NCBI GenBank assembly: GCA_964480365.1
Contig: CAYZPM010000004.1
Coordinates: 1-64,000 of the forward strand
Reading direction: 5' to 3'
Length of the DNA: 64,000 nucleotides
From: CAIQPV01 sp964480365
Lineage (GTDB): Bacteria; Pseudomonadota; Gammaproteobacteria; Burkholderiales; Gallionellaceae
Below, in pieces: positions 7,479 to 15,811 of this stretch (positions within the stretch are counted from its first letter, which is position 1; the number at the start of each line of letters is the position of its first letter). A program made the position numbers and the translations under genes. The notes under the pieces are model-generated. The model was not told the DNA's origin. It made no database searches and saw only the letters and a list, made by a program, of their open reading frames with translations.

Positions 7479-8897
7479 GTGATTAAAAAAATACTCGTCG
7501 CCAACCGTGGAGAAATTGCGGTTCGCATTGTACGTGCGTGCTCTGAATTGGGCATCAAGTCGGTCGCCATCTACACGGATGCAGATCGCCATGCGCTGCA
7601 TGTAAAGAAAGCGGACGAGGCCTACCATATCGGCTCCGAGCCGGTCACCGGCTATCTTAACGCGCATAACATAGTCAATGTCGCGGTAACCTCGGGATGC
7701 GATGCACTGCATCCGGGCTATGGATTCCTGTCGGAGAATCCCGAACTGGCGGAGATTTGCGCCCGTCGTGACATCAAGTTCATTGGCCCGAGCGCGGACG
7801 TAATCCGTCAGATGGGTGATAAAATTCAGGCGCGCAATGCCATGATAGCCGCCGGTATCCCCTGTGTGCCGGGCAGCGACGGTAACCTTGTTGATGTAGA
7901 AGAAGCGCGCGTGCTGGCGAACAGAATCGGCTACCCCATCATGCTCAAGGCCACCAATGGCGGCGGCGGACGTGGTATTCGCCGTTGCGATAGCGATAAA
8001 GATCTACTTAGCAATTACGAACGAGTGATCTCGGAAGCCAGCAAAGCTTTCGGCAAGCCGGAAGTCTTTCTGGAAAAATGCGTGGTCAACCCACGGCACA
8101 TTGAAGTGCAGGTACTGGGCGACAGCCACGGCAACACGATCCATCTATTCGAGCGCGACTGCTCCATCCAGCGCCGCAACCAGAAACTGATTGAGATCGC
8201 TCCATCGCCGCAGATTACTCAGGCGCAACGCGAATATATCGGTGACTTGGCCGTCAAGGCCAGCCGCGCCGTAGGTTATGAAAATGCGGGCACGGTCGAA
8301 TTCCTGCTCGATCAGAACAATAATTTCTATTTCATGGAAATGAATACCCGCATCCAGGTTGAACACACCGTGACGGAAAGCATCACCGGCATCGACATCG
8401 TGCAGGAGCAGATTCGCATTGCCGATGGACTGGAACTGCAATACAAACAGGAAGAAGTTAAATTTCGCGGTTATGCCATGGAGTTCCGCATCAATGCGGA
8501 AGACCCTAAGAATGGCTTCTTGCCCAGCTTCGGCAAAATCACACGGTACTATGCGCCGGGCGGCCCCGGTGTGCGCATTGATGCCGCCATGTACAGCGGC
8601 TATGTCATCCCGCCCTATTTCGACTCGATGTGCGCCAAGCTCACCGTTTGGGCGCTCACATGGGAAGGGGTCGTCGAACGTGGTCGCCGAGCACTGAGCG
8701 ACATGGTGGTCTATGGTGTCAAAACGACCATTCCGTATTACCAGGAAATCCTGAAACACCCCGACTTCAGGAACGCGGACTTCAATACCGGCTTCGTGGA
8801 GTCTCACCCGGAACTGATCAATTACGTCACCAAAGTTCCGCCGGAACTCAGGGCAGCCGCCATTGCGGCTGCCATCGCGGCGCACGAAGGCATTTAA
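7479..8897 (+). CDS. pycA: Pyruvate carboxylase subunit A (biotin carboxylase)
   Basis: This 472-residue ATP-grasp enzyme carboxylates biotin with bicarbonate and ATP. The N-terminus (ILVANRGEIAVRIVRA) is the family hallmark. The ATP-binding glycine loop KATNGGGGRG sits near residue 157, catalytic RDCSIQRRNQKLIE near 227-240, and EMNTRIQVEHTVTE near 287-300. The start is GTG at 7479 with AGGA upstream. The carboxyltransferase-biotin subunit follows 26 bases later, the arrangement of two-subunit pyruvate carboxylases of methanogens and some pseudomonads. It could also serve an oxaloacetate decarboxylase-type enzyme, but no oadB or oadG is present. Acetyl-CoA carboxylase use is less likely because no accB is adjacent. 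Confidence 0.88.
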   Translation: MIKKILVANRGEIAVRIVRACSELGIKSVAIYTDADRHALHVKKADEAYHIGSEPVTGYLNAHNIVNVAVTSGCDALHPGYGFLSENPELAEICARRDIKFIGPSADVIRQMGDKIQARNAMIAAGIPCVPGSDGNLVDVEEARVLANRIGYPIMLKATNGGGGRGIRRCDSDKDLLSNYERVISEASKAFGKPEVFLEKCVVNPRHIEVQVLGDSHGNTIHLFERDCSIQRRNQKLIEIAPSPQITQAQREYIGDLAVKASRAVGYENAGTVEFLLDQNNNFYFMEMNTRIQVEHTVTESITGIDIVQEQIRIADGLELQYKQEEVKFRGYAMEFRINAEDPKNGFLPSFGKITRYYAPGGPGVRIDAAMYSGYVIPPYFDSMCAKLTVWALTWEGVVERGRRALSDMVVYGVKTTIPYYQEILKHPDFRNADFNTGFVESHPELINYVTKVPPELRAAAIAAAIAAHEGI

Positions 8898-8923
8898 TTC
8901 AACCTAACAATTTAGTTAACAAC

Positions 8924-10771
8924 ATGGCAAAAACACTTATTTCCGAATTAGTCCTGCGTGACGGCCATCAATCCATGATCGCAACACGCATGCGCACCGA
9001 TGACATGCTGCCTATCTGCACCAAGCTGGATAGCATAGGCTTCTGGTCTCTGGAAGCTTGGGGCGGCGCGACCTTTGATTCTTGCGTGCGCTTTCTGAAA
9101 GAAGACCCGTGGGAACGCCTCAAGAAACTGCGCAAGGCATTGCCGAACAGCCGCATCCAGATGCTGCTGCGCGGCCAGAACCTGCTCGGCTACCGCCACT
9201 ATTCCGATGACGTGGTGCGTGCATTTGTAAGCAAGTCCGCAAACAACGGGGTGGACGTGTTCCGCATTTTTGATGCGATGAATGACATGCGCAACCTGCG
9301 TGTCTCTATCGAAGCGGTGAAAAAAGCCGGTAAAAATGCCGAGGGCTGCATCAGTTATACCACCAGCCCCGTGCATGACATTCCTCAATTCGTCCTGTTG
9401 GCCAGTGAACTTGAAGCCTTGGGTTGCGACGCCATCACCATCAAGGATATGGCCGGACTGCTCACGCCTTACACTACCTTCGAACTGGTAAAGGCTTTGC
9501 GCGCCGCCATCAGCCTGCCAATACACTTGCACAGCCACTCCACTTCCGGTTTGTCCGCCATGTGTTTCCTCAAAGCCGTGGAAGCGGGCGCCACCATGCT
9601 GGATACCTGCAACTCTTCCTTTGGCGAAGGGGCCAGTCATTCCTCGACCGAGAGCATCGTAGCCGCACTTCAAGGCACTCCATACGACACTGGTCTGGAT
9701 TTGGGAGCACTACAGGAAATCACCGCCTATTTCACCGAGGTGCGTAAAAAATACTGGCAGTTCGAAAGCGCTTTCACCGGCGTGGACACGCGTGTGCTGG
9801 TCAATCATGTACCTGGCGGCATGATCTCCAACCTGTCTAACCAACTCAAGGAACTGGACGCGCTCAGCCGCATGAACGAAGTGCTGGACGAAATCCCGCG
9901 CGTGCGCGAAGACATGGGCTACCCGCCGCTGGTTACGCCAACCTCGCAAATCGTCGGCACCCAGGCCGTACTGAATGTACTGACCGGCGCGCGTTACAAA
10001 TCCGTCACCAATGAAGTCAAAAACTACCTGCTCGGCCACTACGGCAAAGCACCGGGAAAGATTAATGAACAAGTCAGAAAAGATGCGGTCGGCGATGCCG
10101 AACTCGTAACCTGTCGCCCAGCGGATTTACTGGAAGACGAAATGAACCGGCTCAAAGCCGAAAGCGAAACCTTTGCCCAGAGCGAGGAAGATGTTCTCAC
10201 TTACGCCATGTTCCCGGAACTGGCAAAAACTTTCCTGCAAGAGCGCAACGCCAACACCCTCAAGCCTGAACCGTTGCTGCCCAAGGAAGCCGCTACCATC
10301 TCCTCCGAACGCTATGCGCCCAACGAGTTTAAGGTCACGCTGCATGGCGAAACCTTCCACATCAAACTCACTGGCAGCGGACAATATGGAGAAGCCCAGC
10401 GTCCATTCTATGTTTCAGTGGATGGCATTTCAGAGGAAGCCATCGTCGAAACCCTGAGTGAAATCGAGGTTTCCGGCGGCAAGAGCAGCGGCAAGAAAAA
10501 GGTCGCCGCAACAGCAGCGACCTCCAGCCGTCCACGCCCATCCCATCAGGGCTGCGTGACTACCGCCATGCCCGGCACCATAGTTGAGGTCAAGGCCAAA
10601 GTCGGGGATCAAGTCGAAGCGGGCGACGGTGTGCTGGTCATCGAAGCCATGAAGATGGAAAACGAAATCCAGGCACCGCAAAGCGGCGTAGTGATTAGTG
10701 TCCATGTCAAGAAAGGCGACAGCGTAGCGCCGGACGAGACTCTGGTCGAGATTCAATATACTTCTGAATGA
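8924..10771 (+). CDS. pycB: Pyruvate carboxylase subunit B (carboxyltransferase-biotin carrier)
   Basis: The 615-residue protein moves the carboxyl group between biotin and pyruvate/oxaloacetate. The TIM-barrel carboxyltransferase domain opens with LVLRDGHQS, whose Asp binds the metal. DAITIKDMAGLL near residue 170 carries the lysine of the active site, and HLHSHSTSGL near 200 the metal-binding histidines. The C-terminal biotinyl domain has EAMKMEN with biotin-accepting Lys577. The ATG at 8924 begins the conserved text; the frame remains open further upstream inside pycA, but that part is not homologous. With PycA and no membrane decarboxylase subunits nearby, anaplerotic oxaloacetate formation is the best reading. 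Confidence 0.88.
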   Translation: MAKTLISELVLRDGHQSMIATRMRTDDMLPICTKLDSIGFWSLEAWGGATFDSCVRFLKEDPWERLKKLRKALPNSRIQMLLRGQNLLGYRHYSDDVVRAFVSKSANNGVDVFRIFDAMNDMRNLRVSIEAVKKAGKNAEGCISYTTSPVHDIPQFVLLASELEALGCDAITIKDMAGLLTPYTTFELVKALRAAISLPIHLHSHSTSGLSAMCFLKAVEAGATMLDTCNSSFGEGASHSSTESIVAALQGTPYDTGLDLGALQEITAYFTEVRKKYWQFESAFTGVDTRVLVNHVPGGMISNLSNQLKELDALSRMNEVLDEIPRVREDMGYPPLVTPTSQIVGTQAVLNVLTGARYKSVTNEVKNYLLGHYGKAPGKINEQVRKDAVGDAELVTCRPADLLEDEMNRLKAESETFAQSEEDVLTYAMFPELAKTFLQERNANTLKPEPLLPKEAATISSERYAPNEFKVTLHGETFHIKLTGSGQYGEAQRPFYVSVDGISEEAIVETLSEIEVSGGKSSGKKKVAATAATSSRPRPSHQGCVTTAMPGTIVEVKAKVGDQVEAGDGVLVIEAMKMENEIQAPQSGVVISVHVKKGDSVAPDETLVEIQYTSE

Positions 10772-10791
10772 ACCGCAAGCGCTTTAAAATT

Positions 10792-10906
10792 CGTCATTCC
10801 CGCGAAGGCGGGAGTCCAGCGGTTTAATTCAATATGCCTTTAAGGATTGTCTTGCTATGCAAGGGGATTTTTTCATTACTGGATTCCCACCTTCGCGGGA
10901 ATGACG
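10792..10906. repeat. MITE-like inverted-repeat element, copy 1
   Basis: Arms of about 28 bases (10792-10820 and 10879-10906) begin and end with CGTCATTCCCGCG and its complement. They are themselves palindromic (TTCCCGC..GCGGGA). The same arms bound elements at 47109-47228, 51142-51358 and 61151-61278, always between genes. Core sequences differ. It lies between pycB and the lyase gene. Confidence 0.85.
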
Positions 10907-10931
10907 TTAAGTTTTTAGAGGTACTCCTGCC

Positions 10932-11936
10932 TTGACTAACCTCCTCCACCCATCCGCCGTGCTCTACGCGGGCAGTCGACCATTTCCCCGACTTGCTGCC
11001 TGCGAACATTTTGCCGGCAGCGAAAAGATGCTGCTTAAGGCGCTCCACATTCAGGCCGAATTATCGGTCAACGAACTGCCAATCTTCGATATCACCGCCG
11101 ACTGCGAGGACGGAGCTCCCGCTGGCAAAGAATTGGAGCACGCAACCATGATCACCGAATTGCTGCATTCCGCCGAAAATCGCTTTGACCGCGTCGGTGT
11201 CCGCATCCATGACGTCAGGCATCCGCATTGGCGCGACGAGTTGGAGATCATCATCAGCCGAGCCGGGAAGCGCGTGGCCTATGTCGTATTGCCCAAGCCG
11301 GAAATTGCCGACGATGTCCTCACCCAAATCACCGCACTCGACGAACTGAGACGCCTCTACGGCATTGCCCGCGAAATTCCCGTCCATGTGCTGATCGAAA
11401 CACCCGGTGCGCTGCATGAAGTCTGGGAGATTGCCCGCCTGCCCCATGTCGAAACCCTAGACTTCGGCCTTATGGACTTTGTCTCCGCCCATCACGGCGC
11501 CATTCCCGCCACCGCCATGCGTTCGCCCGGCCAGTTCAGCCACGCGCTGGTCGCGCGCGCCAAGTGCGAGATCGCCGCCGCCGCCCTGGGCAACGGCATC
11601 GTGCCCAGCCACAATGTCACCACCGAAATCCGCGATGCCAACGTAGTGAGGGAAGACGCACGTCGCGCCCGGCTGGAGTTCGGTTTCCTGCGCATGTGGA
11701 GCATCCATCCGAACCAGATTCAGCCCATTGTCGAAGCCATGCGCCCAGATTTCGCTGAGGTCAACGAGGCCGCAGCCCTGCTGCTCACCGCCCAAAATGC
11801 AGCCTGGGGGCCGATCCAATTTGAAGGCAAACTGCATGATCGGGCCTCATACCGCTATTACTGGGAATTGCTGCAACGCGCACAATCCACGGGAATGGAC
11901 ATCCCGGACGATGCCCGCCAGAGTTTATTTTCCTGA
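10932..11936 (+). CDS. HpcH/HpaI aldolase, CitE/malyl-CoA lyase-like
   Basis: The 334-residue protein belongs to the CitE-like HpcH/HpaI aldolase superfamily, which cleaves or forms C-C bonds of CoA esters such as malyl-CoA or citramalyl-CoA. FDITADCEDGAP near residue 50 carries the metal-binding acid. HVLIETPGALHEVWEIARL near 152 is the second signature, followed by LDFGLMDFVSAHH. MWSIHPNQIQPI near residue 255 is the CoA-side signature. Citrate lyase alpha and gamma genes are absent, so it is not a citrate lyase complex. The start is TTG at 10932, with AGAGGT about ten bases before. Sitting between pycB and nifJ, it probably supplies or consumes acetyl-CoA; the exact substrate is unknown. 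Confidence 0.75.
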   Translation: MTNLLHPSAVLYAGSRPFPRLAACEHFAGSEKMLLKALHIQAELSVNELPIFDITADCEDGAPAGKELEHATMITELLHSAENRFDRVGVRIHDVRHPHWRDELEIIISRAGKRVAYVVLPKPEIADDVLTQITALDELRRLYGIAREIPVHVLIETPGALHEVWEIARLPHVETLDFGLMDFVSAHHGAIPATAMRSPGQFSHALVARAKCEIAAAALGNGIVPSHNVTTEIRDANVVREDARRARLEFGFLRMWSIHPNQIQPIVEAMRPDFAEVNEAAALLLTAQNAAWGPIQFEGKLHDRASYRYYWELLQRAQSTGMDIPDDARQSLFS

Positions 11937-12002
11937 GCCGTTATCGTCCCTCACAAGAAAAAATCAAGCATAGCCCATGCGCAGAAGGATGAAAAACTGG
12001 TA

Positions 12003-12120
12003 GCATTAGAACCCGCCCGCTGAAAGACAAAAAACCGGGGAGACTCAAGTTTCTAATGGAACGCATTAGAAATTCACACGACTAACCGTTATGTCATCGG
12101 AGCGTAACCGCCCTAATGGA
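12003..12120 (+). promoter_or_regulatory. Palindromic operator candidate before nifJ
   Basis: TTTCTAATG (12050-12058) and CATTAGAAA (12064-12072) form a perfect 9-base inverted repeat with a 5-base spacer. Further half sites are GCATTAGAA at 12003-12011 and CTAATGGA at 12113-12120. Clustered half sites upstream of nifJ suggest cooperative binding of a dimeric regulator. A LysR- or MarR-type regulator would fit, but no regulator gene is adjacent. Confidence 0.5.
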
Positions 12121-12156
12121 CAATCCGGAATTAATGCAGACTGCAAGGAGTTTTTG

Positions 12157-15100
12157 ATGCATCAAAAGAATATGGTTACCCTCGACGGAAATGAAGCCGC
12201 CGCCTATATTGCCCATCTGACCAACGAAGTAATCGCGATTTATCCAATCACACCGTCCTCGCCGATGGGTGAATATTCTGACGAATGGTCGGCAAAGGGC
12301 GTCAAGAATTTGTGGGGTACTGTTCCGGAAGTAATTGAAATGCAAAGCGAAGGCGGTGCTGCAGGTACGGTGCACGGGGCGTTGCAGACCGGCTCGCTAA
12401 CAACCACGTTCACCGCCTCGCAGGGCTTGCTGTTGATGATCCCCAATATGTACAAGATCGCCGGCGAGTTGACGCCATTTGTCATGCACGTAGCGGCGCG
12501 CTCGCTGGCTGCTCAGGGCCTGTCAATTTTCGGCGACCACAGCGACGCGATGTCTGCGCGCTCGACCGGCTTTGCTTACCTCTCCTCCAATACGGTGCAG
12601 GAAGCGATGGACATGGCGCTGATCGCCCAAGCTGCGACGTTGGAATCGCGCGTGCCTATCCTGCATTTTTTCGATGGTTTCCGCACTTCTCACGAGGTTG
12701 CCAAGGTCGAACAGGTGCCGCTCGAAGTCGTGCGCGAGATGATAGACGACAAGCTGGTGTTCGCCCACCGTGAACGCGCATTGACGCCTGATCACCCAGT
12801 GCTGCGCGGTACGGCGCAAAATCCGGATATGTATTTCCAGGCACGCGAGACGGTCAATTCTTTTTATGACGCCATGCCCGGCATCGTACAAAAGACGATG
12901 GATAAGTTTGCCAAGCTCACAGGCCGTCAGTACCAATTGTATGAATATGTTGGCGCGGCAGATGCTGAACGTGTGATGATTCTGATGGGCTCTGGCGCAG
13001 ATGCTGCGCAGGAAACCGTAGAGCATATGACCTCCCACGGCGAGAAAGTCGGCATCGTGAAAGTGCGCCTGTATCGACCCTTCGCCGCCGCCGAGTTGCT
13101 CAAGGCTATTCCGGTCACGACCAAGCGCATTGCCGTTCTTGACCGCACCAAAGAACCCGGTTCGGATGGCGAACCGCTGTACAAGGATGTGGTGACTGCA
13201 TTTGCCGAATCCTTCACCTCCGGTGCATGCAAGTTTGCTGCCCTGCCCCGTGTGGTCGGCGGACGCTATGGCCTGTCTTCCAAGGAATTTACACCCGGCA
13301 TGATCAAGGGAGTGTTCGACGAACTGAAAAAAGACCAGCCGAAAAACCACTTCACCATCGGTATCCACGACGACCTCACCCACACCAGTCTGGAATGGGA
13401 TGAAAATTTCCGCAACGATGCCGGCAGCGGCGTAACTCGCTGCATATTCTACGGCCTGGGCTCGGACGGCACGGTGGGTGCCAACAAGAACACCATCAAA
13501 ATCATGGGCGAGGAGACAGAGCTATACGGCCAGGGCTATTTCGTTTACGACTCGAAAAAAGCCGGTGCAGCGACCATTTCCCACTTGCGTTTTTCGCCCA
13601 AGCCCATTCACTCCCCTTACCTGATCGGCAACAACGATGCGAATTTCATTGGCTGCCATCAGCCGATATTTCTTGAACGCTACGAGATGCTGGATTCCGC
13701 AGCCGAGGGCGCGGTATTCCTGGTCAACACGCCGATAGCGGCGGATAAAGTATGGGATTTGCTGACGCACAAAATGCAGCAGCAAATCATCACCAAGAAG
13801 ATCCAGTTCTACGTGATCGATGCCATTACCATCGCCAAGGCGACCGGCATGGGCAGCCGCATCAATACCATCATGCAGACCTGTTTCTTTGCCATTTCCG
13901 GCGTGCTGCCGCGTGATCTTGCAATAGAAAAGATCAAGTATGCCGCCGAAAAATCTTACAGCAAAAAAGGCAAAGCGGTCGTGGCCGCCAACTGGAAGGC
14001 GATCGACGAGACCGTTGCCAACCTGCACAAGGTGAATGTACCGTCGGTTGCGAGCAGCACCCGCAAGATGCCCGATCCAGTGCCGAGTTACGCGCCCATC
14101 TTTGTGCGTCATGTCACGGCCGAAATCATGGCCAATCGCGGCGACCGGCTGCCGGTAAGCGCGTTCCCCAACGATGGCACGTGGCCTACCGGCACTTCGA
14201 TGTGGGACAAGCGCAACCTGGCTCAGGAAATCCCGGTATGGGACGAAGAGTTGTGTATTTACTGCGGCAAGTGCCCGTTCGTATGCCCGCACGCCGCTAT
14301 TCGCGCCAAGGTATTTCCAGTTGGATTGACCAAAGATGCCCCGACCACCTTCAAGCACATTCAGATAAAGGGCAAGGAATTCGAGCAAGGCATGCATGTC
14401 AGTTATCAGGTGGCACCGGAGGATTGCACCGGTTGCATGCTGTGCGTGGACATCTGCCCGGCTGTGTCCAAGGTTGACGGACACAAGGCGCTCGAAATGC
14501 ATCCGCTGCCGCCATTGCGCGACGCCGAGCGCGAAAATTTTGAGTTCTTCCTCAAGCTGCCGGAATTCGACCGCACCCAGTTGCGCACATCGACCATCAA
14601 GGGTGCGATGGTGATGCAGCCCTTGTTCGAATTTTCTTCTGCCTGCGTCGGTTGCGGCGAAACAGCCTACATCCGCCTCGCCACCCAGTTGTTCGGCGAC
14701 CGCATGGTGGTGGCCAACGCCACTGGCTGTTCCTCGATCTACGGCGGCAACCTGCCCACCACGCCCTACAGCAAAAACGCTGAAGGACGCGGTCCGGCCT
14801 GGTCAAACTCGTTGTTCGAGGACAATGCAGAATTTGGCTTAGGCTTCCGCGTCAGCATAGACAAACATGCCGAGCAGGCGCGTGAATTGCTGGTGCGCAT
14901 GAAGGATGCAATCGGCGCAGATCTGGTCGCAGCCCTTATCAATGCCGATCAGTCCACCGAAGCGGGTATCTTTGCCCAGCGCGAGCGCGTCGAGGCTTTG
15001 CGTCAGGTGCTGACTGGGATAGCCTCCGATGAGGCGCGCAATCTGGCAAGCTTGGCCGACTATCTGGCGAAAAAGAGCGTGTGGATCGTCGGCGGCGATG

Positions 15101-15741
15101 GATGGGCCTATGACATCGGCTTCGGCGGAGTGGATCATGTTCTGGCATCGGGCCGCAACGTCAACATCTTGGTGCTCGATACCGAGGTTTATTCCAATAC
15201 TGGCGGTCAAATGTCCAAGGCCACGCCGCTCGGTGCCATGGCTAAATTCGCCGCTGGAGGCAAACATACCGGCAAGAAAGACTTGGGGCAGATCGCTATG
15301 AGTTACGGCCATGTGTATGTCGCGCATGTCGCCTATGGCGCGAAGGACATTCACACGCTGAAGACCTTCCTCGAAGCCGAATCTTTCGACGGGCCGTCGC
15401 TTATCATTGCCTACAGCCCCTGCATTGAGCACGGCTTCGACTTGAGCAAGCAACACCAGCAACAAGAATTGGCGGTCAGCACCGGTCACTGGCCGCTATA
15501 CCGCTTTGACCCACGCAACGAGGAGCAAGGCAAGAACCCGCTCACACTGGATTCGGCAAAACCCTCCGTGTCTTACAGCGAGTTCATCCAGAAGGAAGCG
15601 CGTTTCCGAGGGCTGGTGAAGGAAATGGGTGCCGATAGTGGGAAAATACTGGCATCCTACGACGACGAACTGCAGAAGCGCTATGCGCATCTTCAGCGGA
15701 TGGCAACAGGAACAGATAGTGACTACAAAAAAACCAGTTGA
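12157..15741 (+). CDS. nifJ: Pyruvate:ferredoxin (flavodoxin) oxidoreductase
   Basis: This 1194-residue single-chain enzyme interconverts pyruvate + CoA with acetyl-CoA + CO2, exchanging electrons with ferredoxin or flavodoxin. The N-terminal domain opens with IAIYPITPSSPMGEYSDEW. Two 4Fe-4S motifs follow: CIYCGKCPFVCP from residue 700 and CTGCMLCVDICP from 757. The CVGCGE motif near 830 binds the third cluster, and the thiamine-pyrophosphate domain has GGDGWAYDIGFGG near 979 and DTEVYSNTGGQ. The ATG at 12157 has AAGGAG at 12145-12150; the reading frame is open upstream but not homologous. An oxygen-sensitive enzyme, it suggests microaerobic or anaerobic life. With ppdK behind it, it may run toward pyruvate synthesis; the direction is not visible in sequence. 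Confidence 0.95.
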   Translation: MHQKNMVTLDGNEAAAYIAHLTNEVIAIYPITPSSPMGEYSDEWSAKGVKNLWGTVPEVIEMQSEGGAAGTVHGALQTGSLTTTFTASQGLLLMIPNMYKIAGELTPFVMHVAARSLAAQGLSIFGDHSDAMSARSTGFAYLSSNTVQEAMDMALIAQAATLESRVPILHFFDGFRTSHEVAKVEQVPLEVVREMIDDKLVFAHRERALTPDHPVLRGTAQNPDMYFQARETVNSFYDAMPGIVQKTMDKFAKLTGRQYQLYEYVGAADAERVMILMGSGADAAQETVEHMTSHGEKVGIVKVRLYRPFAAAELLKAIPVTTKRIAVLDRTKEPGSDGEPLYKDVVTAFAESFTSGACKFAALPRVVGGRYGLSSKEFTPGMIKGVFDELKKDQPKNHFTIGIHDDLTHTSLEWDENFRNDAGSGVTRCIFYGLGSDGTVGANKNTIKIMGEETELYGQGYFVYDSKKAGAATISHLRFSPKPIHSPYLIGNNDANFIGCHQPIFLERYEMLDSAAEGAVFLVNTPIAADKVWDLLTHKMQQQIITKKIQFYVIDAITIAKATGMGSRINTIMQTCFFAISGVLPRDLAIEKIKYAAEKSYSKKGKAVVAANWKAIDETVANLHKVNVPSVASSTRKMPDPVPSYAPIFVRHVTAEIMANRGDRLPVSAFPNDGTWPTGTSMWDKRNLAQEIPVWDEELCIYCGKCPFVCPHAAIRAKVFPVGLTKDAPTTFKHIQIKGKEFEQGMHVSYQVAPEDCTGCMLCVDICPAVSKVDGHKALEMHPLPPLRDAERENFEFFLKLPEFDRTQLRTSTIKGAMVMQPLFEFSSACVGCGETAYIRLATQLFGDRMVVANATGCSSIYGGNLPTTPYSKNAEGRGPAWSNSLFEDNAEFGLGFRVSIDKHAEQARELLVRMKDAIGADLVAALINADQSTEAGIFAQRERVEALRQVLTGIASDEARNLASLADYLAKKSVWIVGGDGWAYDIGFGGVDHVLASGRNVNILVLDTEVYSNTGGQMSKATPLGAMAKFAAGGKHTGKKDLGQIAMSYGHVYVAHVAYGAKDIHTLKTFLEAESFDGPSLIIAYSPCIEHGFDLSKQHQQQELAVSTGHWPLYRFDPRNEEQGKNPLTLDSAKPSVSYSEFIQKEARFRGLVKEMGADSGKILASYDDELQKRYAHLQRMATGTDSDYKKTS

Positions 15742-15748
15742 TGTGTAG

Positions 15749-15780
15749 GTTGGGTTAGCGGCTTTATCGCGTAAACCAAC
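15749..15780. terminator. Hairpin between nifJ and ppdK
   Basis: GTTGGGTTAGCG (15749-15760) can pair with CGCGTAAACCAAC (15768-15780) with one bulge. It resembles the TGGGTTAGCG hairpins near 45264 and is likely a dispersed repeat that may attenuate transcription into ppdK. No T run follows. Confidence 0.4.
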
Positions 15781-15811
15781 AACAAAATGCAAATCTTAAA
15801 CAGGGGATGTT

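Noticed and set aside
8630..8923. Upstream extension of pycB into pycA
   Set aside because: The text before position 8924 has no carboxyltransferase homology, and pycA occupies the other frame.
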